Source of the DNA: UBA3792 sp964426415
GTDB taxonomy: Bacteria > Bacillota > Clostridia > Christensenellales > CAG-138
Assembly (NCBI GenBank): GCA_964426415.1
Contig: CAYRQM010000039.1
Coordinates: 1-15,954, forward strand
Length of the DNA: 15,954 nucleotides
Direction: 5' to 3'
Each line of letters starts with the position of its first letter. Position 1 is the stretch's first letter. Below the pieces are notes generated by a model. It was not told the DNA's origin, did not search any database, and saw only the letters and a list, made by a program, of their open reading frames with translations. The position numbers and the translations under genes were made by a program. Below, piece by piece: positions 1 through 6,980 of this stretch.

Positions 1-518
1 TCGCAGCGGGAAAACGCGCCATCGCCGATGCTTGTGACGCCTGAGGGGATGGTGATCTCGGTCAGTGAATCGCAAGATGCAAAAGCATAGTCCCCGATGC
101 TTGTGACGCTATTGGGGATGGTGACGCTTGTCAGCGAATCGCAATTATTAAACGCATCATTTCCGATGTTCGTGACGCTTGATGGGATGGTGACGGCGGT
201 CAGGGACGTGCAATAGTAGAACGCATAGTCCCCGATGCTTGTGACGCTTGACGGGATGGTGACGCTTGTCAGCGAACCGCACCCGCGAAACGCCTTGTCT
301 CCGATGGCGGTTACAGGATAGCCGCCGAGGGTAGAAGGAATGGTGACGTCGCCGCCGGCGCCCGTGTAGCCGGTGATGGTGGCTTTGCCATCCGTGACGG
401 TGTATTCATAGTCGCCGTCGGTGAGCGCTTCTGCCCGCAGCCCCACCGTTGGCAGCAATGCCAAAAGAAGGAACAATGCCAGCAGGACGACAAGGTGTCG
501 CTTGTAACGAATGTTCAT
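1..518 (-). CDS. BspA-like leucine-rich repeat protein, exported (partial)
   Basis: Only the first 172 codons are present; the gene runs off the left edge. The ATG at 518 follows a good GGAGGT site at 525-530 (6-nt spacing). Residues 1-31 form a signal peptide: a basic start (NIRYKRH), a long Leu/Val core, and an Ala-rich cleavage region near RAEA. A short lead-in with a glycine-rich turn (residues about 35-65) follows. Then come repeats of exactly 23 residues with the pattern LTSVTIPxSVTSIGxxAF, ending in a conserved Cys. This is the Treponema/BspA type of LRR (LRR_5), known from secreted adhesins of anaerobes, but binding partners cannot be read from sequence. At least four repeats are visible, nearly identical at DNA level. 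It is transcribed divergently from the gene at 767. The C-terminus, and so any anchor, lies outside the window. Confidence 0.9.
   Translation of the reverse strand, partial: MNIRYKRHLVVLLALFLLLALLPTVGLRAEALTDGDYEYTVTDGKATITGYTGAGGDVTIPSTLGGYPVTAIGDKAFRGCGSLTSVTIPSSVTSIGDYAFYYCTSLTAVTIPSSVTNIGNDAFNNCDSLTSVTIPNSVTSIGDYAFASCDSLTEITIPSGVTSIGDGAFSRC
26..310 (-). repeat. 69-bp coding tandem repeat (23-residue LRR units)
   Basis: The segment GTGACGCT/C followed by a GGGATGGTGA block recurs near 33, 101, 170 and 239, a spacing of 68-69 bases. Units differ mainly at positions encoding the variable residues (Tyr-Tyr, Asn-Asn, Ala-Ser, Ser-Arg before the Cys). This is the DNA form of the LRR array, not a CRISPR or noncoding satellite. 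Confidence 0.85.
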
Positions 519-547
519 CTTAATACCTCCTATACTTTCCTTGGTAC

Positions 548-576
548 AGCATAGCACATACACATTCCAAAATGTG
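548..576 (-). promoter_or_regulatory. Weak promoter candidate and dyad for the LRR gene
   Basis: On the minus strand TATGCT (548-553) could be a -10, with a poor -35 17 bases upstream (CACATT, 571-576). The perfect dyad CACATT-ccaa-AATGTG (561-576) covers the spacer and -35, where a repressor would sit. A second dyad, TGCAA-aaa-TTGCA, lies at 583-595. The promoter itself is a weak match. Confidence 0.3.
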
Positions 577-619
577 AAATTTTGCAAAAATTGCAGATTT
601 TCGTACACAAATTGCATCG

Positions 620-665
620 CCGCCTCGCAACGGAACGCGACAGGCGGGGAATCGTGGCGCACGAT
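620..665. repeat. Two adjacent inverted repeats in the divergent spacer
   Basis: CCGCCT (620-625) pairs with AGGCGG (642-647). Immediately after, ATCGTG-gcg-CACGAT (651-665) is a perfect dyad. They lie between the divergent genes at 518 and 767, upstream of the strong plus-strand promoter at 709. No U-run follows, so they are not obvious terminators; regulator binding sites are possible. The rest of 519-708 holds nothing I can identify. Confidence 0.35.
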
Positions 666-708
666 CAGGAATCAACAGAGTTTCGGGTGCGATTTTTCTT
701 GTTTTTCT

Positions 709-737
709 TTGACTTCTGCACGGGCATGGGATATAAT
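709..737 (+). promoter_or_regulatory. Sigma-A promoter of the membrane protein gene
   Basis: TTGACT (709-714), a 17-bp spacer and a perfect TATAAT (732-737). Predicted transcription start is near 744, giving a leader of about 23 nt that contains GGAGG at 755-759. Confidence 0.85.
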
Positions 738-766
738 AGAGAAAAACCGGATATGGAGGCATTCTT

Positions 767-1258
767 ATGGATTTGAAAGAGCAGCTTGCGCAGGCAAAAG
801 AGCGCAAAAATGGATTTTTGAAGGCCATGCCCGAACGCACGCGCACGATGATCACCGCCTATCAAAAGGCGGCGAAGGTCAAGAATGCTTTTTGGCTTCT
901 CCTGATCGGCAGCATCGTTGTGGTGGGTCTGTTTTTGGTCATCACCGCGTCGATCATCACCGCAGAAAACCGTTGGCTCGTCTGTTCCATCTTCGCGCTG
1001 GTCGCGCTGGCGGGGCTGATCTGCCTTGCCGTTTGGATTTGCGCCTTTGCGGGCAAGATGAAAAAAGCCCTTGAGCTTGGCGCAACCGACTATACCGACG
1101 AGCTGAATCTGATCGACAAGCGCATCAAGGACTTGGGTCGTGCCAACAAGAAGCAGGACGCCGCCGACAAGAAAGCGGCGCGTGCCGCGCAAAAAGCCGA
1201 GGAGGCGCGCCAAGAGGCGATCAACGCTGTGACAAGCGACGACGACAAGCAAGCATAA
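767..1258 (+). CDS. Small two-helix membrane protein with charged coiled-coil tail
   Basis: 163 residues, not recognised as a named family. The ATG at 767 has GGAGG at 755-759 and a near-consensus promoter. Residues 1-40 are polar and basic. Two hydrophobic helices follow (about 41-63 and 70-95), joined by a very short loop with the sequence TAENR, forming a hairpin in the membrane. The last 60 residues are highly charged and Ala/Lys/Glu rich (DKKAARAAQKAEEARQEA), typical of a cytoplasmic coiled coil. Both ends probably face the same side, most likely the cytoplasm by the positive-inside rule. It is monocistronic, with its own promoter and terminator. No enzymatic motif is visible, so no function is proposed. 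Confidence 0.8.
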   Translation: MDLKEQLAQAKERKNGFLKAMPERTRTMITAYQKAAKVKNAFWLLLIGSIVVVGLFLVITASIITAENRWLVCSIFALVALAGLICLAVWICAFAGKMKKALELGATDYTDELNLIDKRIKDLGRANKKQDAADKKAARAAQKAEEARQEAINAVTSDDDKQA

Positions 1259-1270
1259 CGTACACAAACA

Positions 1271-1298
1271 CAAAAGCCCGCACGCAGCGGGCTTTTGA
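1271..1298. terminator. Bidirectional terminator between convergent genes
   Basis: AAAAGCCCGC (1272-1281) pairs with GCGGGCTTTT (1287-1296) around a 5-nt loop. The stem ends in T-rich sequence on both strands, so it can stop the plus gene ending at 1258 and the minus gene ending at 1309. Confidence 0.85.
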
Positions 1299-1308
1299 TT
1301 GTTTTGGC

Positions 1309-2412
1309 TTACAGCAGGGACAGATGCTTGGAAATCATGTGCCCTTGGTAGTTGATGTCCTCCGTCACCTCTTTGATGACGTGAATCTCAGGCGGGAAGT
1401 GCGGCTCTTCATCCTTGTCGGCAAGCTGGACGTCCAGTATGGCGCGGTCGGGTGACGTGGGGTAGGTGTCGATGGTGAAGTAGTGCCCTTCGTAGAGGAA
1501 GCAAAACCGTCGCTTGCTGATGGAGCCGAAATCGGGATCGACCTCTTCAATGAGCCGAATGTACTCTTTTTGGGTGATGAGACGTTCGTGCTCGATGCGC
1601 TCCACGGGCGAGACGGGACGTTTCTCGGTGTAGAAGTAGGAACAGTTGTTGTCGCTGACGACCTTGCGCGCACGGCGCTCGGTGCCCTTGGCGCGTTCGC
1701 GCAGATACGTTTGGGTGATGCGCTGCTCCACGGGATTGTATGCCGCAAGATCGACGTCGTCGACATAGTCGATGAGGTATTTGCGTTCGCACTGGGTCGG
1801 CGGAATCTCGCCCAAGATGTTGTAGATTTCGTTCATCGCCTTGCGAATCTTGTTTTCAAAATTGAAGGAGTTGCCGATGAGGACGCGGTTCTTGTGGCGC
1901 TGCCAGCAAAGGAGCGTGCTGTCCTCCTTTTCACGGGCTTGCTCCAGCGTTTCGTAGCGCGCCGCGTTGTCGTAGTTGTAGGCATATTCTGCGCCCTTCG
2001 ACGACGACACCAGATGGATCACCGCGTCGTAGGACTCTAAAAGCTCTTTCTCTGTGACGTTGAAGCGTGCAATGACCTGATTGAACTCCTTTTGCGACAC
2101 ATACGCTTTGTCGTCCAACACGCCGCGGTCGCAAATGATGAGGACTTTGTTTTCGGGAACCAGTTCGGCAGCTTCCCGCGCCATTTTTTCTTTGTGGAGC
2201 TGAGAGCCGACGACAAAGTATTGAAAATCGAACATGGACAGGCAATTCCCGAAGGGCTTGATGCCAAACCCCGAGATCAGCTCGGTCGCCGCTTCGGGGA
2301 CGATGATGACACGATACCCCCGTGCGGTCAATTCCTTGACCAAGCGTGACGTCAACGTCGTTTTCCCGCCGGCAGGGCCGCCTGTCAGGACAATCTTTTT
2401 GATGTATTTCAT
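1309..2412 (-). CDS. TTD14-like P-loop NTPase fused to a CYTH-like domain
   Basis: 367 residues in two parts. The N-terminal AAA_28/NadR-like P-loop domain has Walker A GGPAGGKTT (11-19) and a Walker-B-like strand VLIICDRG (90-97). The C-terminal part begins at ERKYLI (about 215) and looks like a CYTH/triphosphate-tunnel domain: alternating charged strands such as EQRITQTYL, a YTEKRPV strand, RIEHERL and a final ILDVQL strand. This order matches animal TTD14 (TRPL translocation defect 14), reported to bind GTP and phosphoinositide; what the bacterial homologue binds is unknown. Start choice: an AAAGGA site lies 8 nt before the ATG at 2412 but is too close to the ATG at 2418, and a promoter (-10 at 2459) excludes the longer 2454 start. 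A phosphate-containing ligand is likely by fold. Confidence 0.85.
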   Translation of the reverse strand: MKYIKKIVLTGGPAGGKTTLTSRLVKELTARGYRVIIVPEAATELISGFGIKPFGNCLSMFDFQYFVVGSQLHKEKMAREAAELVPENKVLIICDRGVLDDKAYVSQKEFNQVIARFNVTEKELLESYDAVIHLVSSSKGAEYAYNYDNAARYETLEQAREKEDSTLLCWQRHKNRVLIGNSFNFENKIRKAMNEIYNILGEIPPTQCERKYLIDYVDDVDLAAYNPVEQRITQTYLRERAKGTERRARKVVSDNNCSYFYTEKRPVSPVERIEHERLITQKEYIRLIEEVDPDFGSISKRRFCFLYEGHYFTIDTYPTSPDRAILDVQLADKDEEPHFPPEIHVIKEVTEDINYQGHMISKHLSLL

Positions 2413-2458
2413 GGGCATGTTCCTTTCTTGTGATGCGCAATTCGTAACGCCCACACAG

Positions 2459-2488
2459 AGTATACCACAGGGCGGTGCGAATTTCCAG
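2459..2488 (-). promoter_or_regulatory. Extended -10 promoter of the NTPase/CYTH gene
   Basis: Minus strand: CTGGAA (2483-2488), an 18-bp spacer, then TATACT (2459-2464) preceded by TGG, an extended -10. Predicted start is near 2452, about 40 nt before the ATG at 2412. Confidence 0.65.
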
Positions 2489-2497
2489 CAGTTTTGA

Positions 2498-3568
2498 TTA
2501 TTCGGCGGACAAGGTCACGTCGAGCACGACGGGATTGTGGTCGCTGTCGGTAAAGCCCGCGTCGATGGTCTGCACCGCCGTCACCGACAGGTTCGCCGAG
2601 CAAAGGAACCCGTCAATCACATAGAATTGCGGATCCGTCGATGTGGAATACGGCTCGTTGAGCAAGCGGCAGGTGGGCGTTGTGTCGTCGGTGTGGAACG
2701 TAAAGCCGTCGGGCAGGGTGGATTCGTCGATGCTGCCCGGCGTCCAAACGCCGTCGCGGATTGGGTAGGCGTCCGCCGCCGAGGAAAAGACGCAGTTGAA
2801 ATCGCCGCCCGCAATCACATAATTGCCCTTTTGATATTCTGCCGCAAGAAAATCGAACAGCATTTTGGTTTGGGCTTCCTTGCCCGCGCCGTCGTCGTAC
2901 GCTTCTAAGTGCAGATTGACCAGCACCAGCTCCTTGTCGCTGCCCTCGATGGGCGTGCGGCTGACCAGCAGGCAGCGCTTGAGGTTGGCAAGCCGCAGCG
3001 GCCACCCAAACGGGCACGGCAGCGCAATTCGCTGCGCGTCGTCCATGGTGTACGACGACAGGGTCATGACGCCGCTTTGGATGCGCCCCAGCATGGGCAG
3101 CGGGAACGGAACCCAGTTGCAGGAATAGTTCAGTGCGAACGCGTGCGACATCGTGCCGCTTTCGGTGAGGTATGCCGTTTCGTCGATGCCGAAGGTGCGC
3201 GTGGAATTGCGGTCAACCTCCTGCACCAGATAGACGTCGGCTTGCGCCTGCGCCATGGTGGCGGAAATGCCCGCAAGATTTGCCTTGACCCGCGCTTCGC
3301 TCTCGGCGCGCACACCCGTGCCGCCGTCCATAAAGAAGTCGGCGTCTTTGTCCAGCCCCGCATAGCCGATGTTCCACGTCATGATGCGGATGCTTTGTCC
3401 CGCCTTGGGCAGCGTGGCTGCCGTGCCGTCCACGACTTCGCACGTTTCCACATCGGCAGGCTTGTATTCGTTGATGTGCAGATACAGAATGAACGCCGCA
3501 GCCGCCAAAACGACCACCGCAACCAAAATGACAAGGACGCGCCACACGACGCCAAAGACCTTTTTCAT
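2498..3568 (-). CDS. Membrane-anchored endonuclease/exonuclease/phosphatase family protein
   Basis: 356 residues. One N-terminal hydrophobic segment (about 9-30) after MKK suggests a signal anchor with the catalytic domain outside the membrane. The EEP (DNase I-like) fold carries all its usual motifs: TWNIGY with Asn66, LVQEVD with metal-binding Glu117, NLHLEA with His220, GGDFN with Asp256 and Asn258, and SDHNPV with Asp343-His344. It should therefore be an active Mg-dependent phosphodiesterase or phosphatase. The substrate is not readable: extracellular DNA, a phospholipid head group or another phosphodiester are all possible. RBS GAGGTG lies just before the ATG at 3568. It has its own promoter, 77 bp after the secreted nuclease-like gene. 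Confidence 0.9.
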   Translation of the reverse strand: MKKVFGVVWRVLVILVAVVVLAAAAFILYLHINEYKPADVETCEVVDGTAATLPKAGQSIRIMTWNIGYAGLDKDADFFMDGGTGVRAESEARVKANLAGISATMAQAQADVYLVQEVDRNSTRTFGIDETAYLTESGTMSHAFALNYSCNWVPFPLPMLGRIQSGVMTLSSYTMDDAQRIALPCPFGWPLRLANLKRCLLVSRTPIEGSDKELVLVNLHLEAYDDGAGKEAQTKMLFDFLAAEYQKGNYVIAGGDFNCVFSSAADAYPIRDGVWTPGSIDESTLPDGFTFHTDDTTPTCRLLNEPYSTSTDPQFYVIDGFLCSANLSVTAVQTIDAGFTDSDHNPVVLDVTLSAE

Positions 3569-3599
3569 ACTTCACCTCAACCGTCAGATTTCATAGAAT

Positions 3600-3628
3600 A
3601 GGATACCACACCGAACGGGCTGTGGCAA
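3600..3628 (-). promoter_or_regulatory. Extended -10 promoter of the EEP gene
   Basis: Minus strand: TTGCCA (3623-3628), a 17-bp spacer, TATCCT (3600-3605) preceded by TGG. Predicted start is near 3593, a leader of about 25 nt. Confidence 0.65.
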
Positions 3629-3645
3629 GCGTCGCCGCACAAAAA

Positions 3646-5265
3646 TCAGAACGAAGACAGGATGGAAACCGAGTAGCGCAGAATCGCAGAAGCGTCGCTT
3701 GCCGAATACACGCTGCCATGGGTGACGCACGCATTGATTGTCTGTTGTGCATTCAGCGTATCCATCGCCACCAGCGCCCGCAGCAGCAGCGCCGCATCCG
3801 CAGCGGTGACCTTCGTGTCCAAATTGACGTCGCCCAACCGCGTCGCAGTCGGTTCCGTCCCATCGTTTGTACCGTCCGAATCCGTCTGCGTGTATGCTGC
3901 ATAAAAGGTGCGATCGGATGACGCCGTCAGCGTGTCGCCCGCCGCATAAATGGCGTAGCCGACCGCCGCGCCCTCCGCAATCGGCGTGTCCGTCCAGCCC
4001 ACAAACGTATAGTGAATGGCGCCGTGTGTGCGGTCTTCCCGCGTGGGCAGGAAGAACGGCGTATCGGCAAGCCACGATACGGTTTCGTCGCCGAAATAGG
4101 CGTCGCGGTATGTGAGCGTGATGGATGCCATTTGTGCAAATTGTACGGTCACGGTGCAGTCGGCACAGATTTGATCCAAATAGAAGACGTCGCCCGCCTG
4201 CGTGACGACCGCAGCGTATGTGGGCGAAACGGTTGCGCTCGCCGTGTAAAAGCCCGTATTGGGCGTGCAGGTGATGACGCTGCCCACGATTTGAACGGTT
4301 CCCTGCGCAACGTCGGCAGAAACGGCCGTTACTTGGTATTGTGGCGTGTTCCCGTCCGACGGCGTTGGATAGGCGGCAGGCGTGCTTCGACCGAACAGCG
4401 TCCAAGCCAATTCGGGATAATCGATGAACACGTTGCGATTGCCCTGCACGTTTTCGACTTGGTCATTGCGCGACATTTCCCATGTATCGACGGGATCGAG
4501 CGCCATCCATTCCAGCAAGGTGTCCAAGGATTCGATCACCTTCACGCCGTCGTTTTGGGTATCGCCTTCGCCAAGCGTCGGATTCGCCGCATCTTCGAAC
4601 AGGTTCGGCTCCTGCCAGCATACATACACATACAGCAGGATGCGGGCGACGTCGCCCTTGATTGCGTCGTTGACCTCTGCAAGCCCGTCCGCATCGGAAT
4701 AGTACAGCACCGCTTTGTCGCTAACGCTGCTGGTTTCGTATGTGGGAAGCACGCCGCGCACGTTGCCCATGGTGTAGTCGGAACGCGCCGCGCCGACGTC
4801 GGCGTCGATCGGCCGCACCTGATGCAGGTCGCTGCCGCCGTTGGTCTTTTGAAAGGAGGCGTGGCTGCCGTGCCAAACCTGTTCGCGGATGCAGGTTTCG
4901 GATGGCATGTCCGCATAGAACAGCAGTGGGCTGCTCTCACCCGCTGCGGCGTCGGTTTGGCTCCAATAGGCGGATAGGCTTTGATAGGACACGGGATCGG
5001 TCAGCGTGGACGCCATCCCATCGTGCAGCGCAAGAAACAGCGCGCTGTGCATCGGGTCTTCGGAAGACCCCGAAAGCTCCAATACGTCTTTGAATTTGGC
5101 GTTTTGATAATATTCCTGCGCTTGGGAAGATAGCGCACGGCAAACGGTGTGCCGCGTGCCGCTGTTCGCAGCGAGCGTTCCCGTTTGGGCATTGCCGACG
5201 ATTGCACTCGACAGCAACAAAGTGAACGCAAAGAGCAGGCATAGCGCCCGCAACGACCGTTTCAT
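3646..5265 (-). CDS. Secreted endonuclease-I-family protein with InlB-type repeats and dockerin-like tail; active site altered
   Basis: 539 residues. Residues 1-26 are a signal peptide (cleavage near GNA/QT). Residues about 45-295 match the endonuclease I family (Vibrio Vvn, Bacillus Bsn): a DLH-x-VRP block (147-152), GDVARILLYV (204-213), and RNDQVENVQGNRN plus FIDYPEL (266-286). However, the usual EHVWP reads EQVWH (128-132), the second His of DLHH is Gln149, and the usual Asn before the conserved Arg is Gly158. The family's general-base His and a metal-binding Asn thus appear lost. After it come a divergent InlB-type repeat (about 310-385), a Flg_new/InlB-B-like repeat (about 387-460), and a dockerin-like domain (478-537). 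The latter has one good calcium loop (Asp479, Asn481, Asp483, Asp490) and one degenerate. RBS GAGGTGG precedes the ATG. It is probably exported and may now act by binding. Confidence 0.85.
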   Translation of the reverse strand: MKRSLRALCLLFAFTLLLSSAIVGNAQTGTLAANSGTRHTVCRALSSQAQEYYQNAKFKDVLELSGSSEDPMHSALFLALHDGMASTLTDPVSYQSLSAYWSQTDAAAGESSPLLFYADMPSETCIREQVWHGSHASFQKTNGGSDLHQVRPIDADVGAARSDYTMGNVRGVLPTYETSSVSDKAVLYYSDADGLAEVNDAIKGDVARILLYVYVCWQEPNLFEDAANPTLGEGDTQNDGVKVIESLDTLLEWMALDPVDTWEMSRNDQVENVQGNRNVFIDYPELAWTLFGRSTPAAYPTPSDGNTPQYQVTAVSADVAQGTVQIVGSVITCTPNTGFYTASATVSPTYAAVVTQAGDVFYLDQICADCTVTVQFAQMASITLTYRDAYFGDETVSWLADTPFFLPTREDRTHGAIHYTFVGWTDTPIAEGAAVGYAIYAAGDTLTASSDRTFYAAYTQTDSDGTNDGTEPTATRLGDVNLDTKVTAADAALLLRALVAMDTLNAQQTINACVTHGSVYSASDASAILRYSVSILSSF

Positions 5266-5295
5266 CGAATTTCCCCCACCTCAAAACTTATGTTC

Positions 5296-5324
5296 AGTGT
5301 ACCAAATTCTGCCGCGCTGTGCAA
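5296..5324 (-). promoter_or_regulatory. Extended -10 promoter of the secreted nuclease-like gene
   Basis: Minus strand: TTGCAC (5319-5324), a 17-bp spacer, TACACT (5296-5301) preceded by TGG. Predicted start is near 5289, leaving a leader of about 24 nt with GAGGTGG. Confidence 0.7.
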
Positions 5325-5433
5325 GGGAAACGACAAGATTTCGACAGATTTTTTTCTGGCGGCAAGGAAAGGGAACGCGGCTGCGCGAAATGCAACGCTT
5401 CTTTAGGGAACCTGCCTTGCGGCAACATTTAGA

Positions 5434-5462
5434 TTGAAATGCGCGGGGGGATGTGGTATACT
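5434..5462 (+). promoter_or_regulatory. Extended -10 promoter of the CapA-like gene
   Basis: TTGAAA (5434-5439), a 17-bp spacer, TATACT (5457-5462) preceded by TGG. Predicted start near 5469 rules out the upstream in-frame ATG at 5434 and supports the start at 5509. Confidence 0.8.
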
Positions 5463-5508
5463 GATTAACAAGATTTCGCGTGCGGTGCGCGCAGCATCGG
5501 AGGAGAAA

Positions 5509-6870
5509 ATGGGAAAGTTCGTCAAGAGGGTGCTGACCTGTCTTGCGTTGTGTGGGTTGTTGCTGCTTGGCGCCTGTGTGCCCAAGGCGGATCCTGTTGT
5601 CGCCCCGCCTGCCGCGACGGATACGCCTACGCCGACCCGCGAAGCCGCCGTGGTTGCACAGCAGGTCGAAACGGCGACGCCTTTGGCTGCGACGATTCCG
5701 CCCACGCCGACGCCCACGCCTGCGGTCATGACGCTGGGCGCGGTGGGCGACATCCTCATTACGTCCTCACAAGTGCGGGATGCGCGCATCGACAAAACGG
5801 ACGCGTACGACTTTTCTCCCTGCTTTGCGGCAATCTCACCGCTTTTACAATCCGTCGATTTGATGTGCGGCAATTTGGAAACCGTGCTGGGCGGCGCCGA
5901 CAGCGGCTATTCGGGCACGCAGTACGGCGACAGCAATCTGCCCTCCTTCTGTGCGCCGGACGCGCTGGCGCAGAATCTTGCGAACGCCGGCTTTGACGTG
6001 CTAACCACCGCCAACAACCATTGCCTCGATCGCGGCAAGGATGGGCTGTTCCGCACAATCGAAGTGCTGCAAACGACGGGGCTTACACAGACCGGCACGT
6101 TTGCAAATGAAGAAGCGCGCAGCACGCCCTGCATCGTCGAAGTCAACGGCATCCGCATTGGGATCGTTGCCGCCACGCGGCTCATCAACGATCGGGTGTC
6201 GCGCATCACCACGAACGATGCACGCGTCTCCATCGCGCAGCTATACGACAACGGCGAATCCTACGCCCTTACCGAAGAACTGAAAACCGACATCGCAAAC
6301 GTCAAGGCTGCGGGCGCCGATTTTGTCGTCGGCTTCATCCATTGGGATTATGAAACCAACGATCCCGTCGCCACCGCCACAAAGAACTATGCAATCGCCC
6401 TGCTGGAAGCGGGTGTGGACTGCATCTTGGGCTCGCATCCCCATCGCGTGAAGTCGTGCGAATATGTGACCGTCCAACGCGAAAGCGGTGCGTATACCGG
6501 GCTTGTGGTCTATTCCATGGGCAATTTCATCGCCAACGAAGCCACGGAGCAAGCCATCGGCTGCTTCATTCAGCTGACCATCGAAAAGCCGTGCGGCGAA
6601 CCTGCCGTGCTTGTGGACGCCGCCTACCTGCCCACGGTTTGCTACAAGCAAGAGCTGGACGGCATGAACCGCTATGAGGTGGCGCCCGTGCTGTCGGATT
6701 TGAGCCTGCTGCATTCCCGCTTCCTTGTGCTGTCCGACCAATGTCTGAAGCGCTTTGCGGACGGACGCGCCCACGTTGCAAAGATGCTGGGCGGCGACGG
6801 CAAGCTGCGCCTGTTGTCGGACGGCAGCGCCATTGCGTCCGTCTCCCCCACGCCCGCAAGCACCGACTGA
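5509..6870 (+). CDS. CapA-like lipoprotein (PGA_cap metallophosphatase family)
   Basis: 453 residues. The ATG at 5509 has GGAGGAG a few bases upstream. A lipoprotein signal ends in LGAC (Cys23), followed by a Pro/Thr linker to about residue 75. The PGA_cap calcineurin-like domain follows, with the metal-site pattern of the family: GDI (Asp81), GNLET (Asn122, Glu124), NNHCLDRG (His171), FIHWDYE (His278), GSHPH (His310, His312) and SMGNF. The family includes CapA/PgsA of poly-gamma-glutamate capsule synthesis, but many Clostridia carry stand-alone paralogues of unknown substrate. There is no capB or capC next to it, so capsule synthesis is not supported by context. The protein should sit on the outer face of the membrane. 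It is followed by a plausible terminator. Confidence 0.88.
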   Translation: MGKFVKRVLTCLALCGLLLLGACVPKADPVVAPPAATDTPTPTREAAVVAQQVETATPLAATIPPTPTPTPAVMTLGAVGDILITSSQVRDARIDKTDAYDFSPCFAAISPLLQSVDLMCGNLETVLGGADSGYSGTQYGDSNLPSFCAPDALAQNLANAGFDVLTTANNHCLDRGKDGLFRTIEVLQTTGLTQTGTFANEEARSTPCIVEVNGIRIGIVAATRLINDRVSRITTNDARVSIAQLYDNGESYALTEELKTDIANVKAAGADFVVGFIHWDYETNDPVATATKNYAIALLEAGVDCILGSHPHRVKSCEYVTVQRESGAYTGLVVYSMGNFIANEATEQAIGCFIQLTIEKPCGEPAVLVDAAYLPTVCYKQELDGMNRYEVAPVLSDLSLLHSRFLVLSDQCLKRFADGRAHVAKMLGGDGKLRLLSDGSAIASVSPTPASTD

Positions 6871-6893
6871 CTCATTTCTCTGCTTTTTTCCTG

Positions 6894-6931
6894 TCCCTGC
6901 GCACGAAAATCGACGCAGGGATTTCTATTCT
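6894..6931 (+). terminator. Probable terminator after the CapA-like gene
   Basis: TCCCTGCG (6894-6901) pairs with CGCAGGGA (6914-6921) around a 12-nt loop and is followed by a moderately T-rich stretch. It lies 24 bp after the stop. Confidence 0.55.
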
Positions 6932-6980
6932 AAAAATGCAGTGTCTTTGCCATTTTTCCGTATCTTTATGCAAATTGCGG

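Noticed and set aside
26..310. Regularly spaced repeats resembling a CRISPR array or satellite
   Set aside because: The period is an exact 69 bp inside an open frame, and the translation is a clear 23-residue LRR. There are no unrelated spacers.
5509..6870. Capsule (poly-gamma-glutamate) biosynthesis locus
   Set aside because: Only a CapA-like protein is present; no capB, capC or capD homologue lies beside it, and the gene has its own promoter and terminator.
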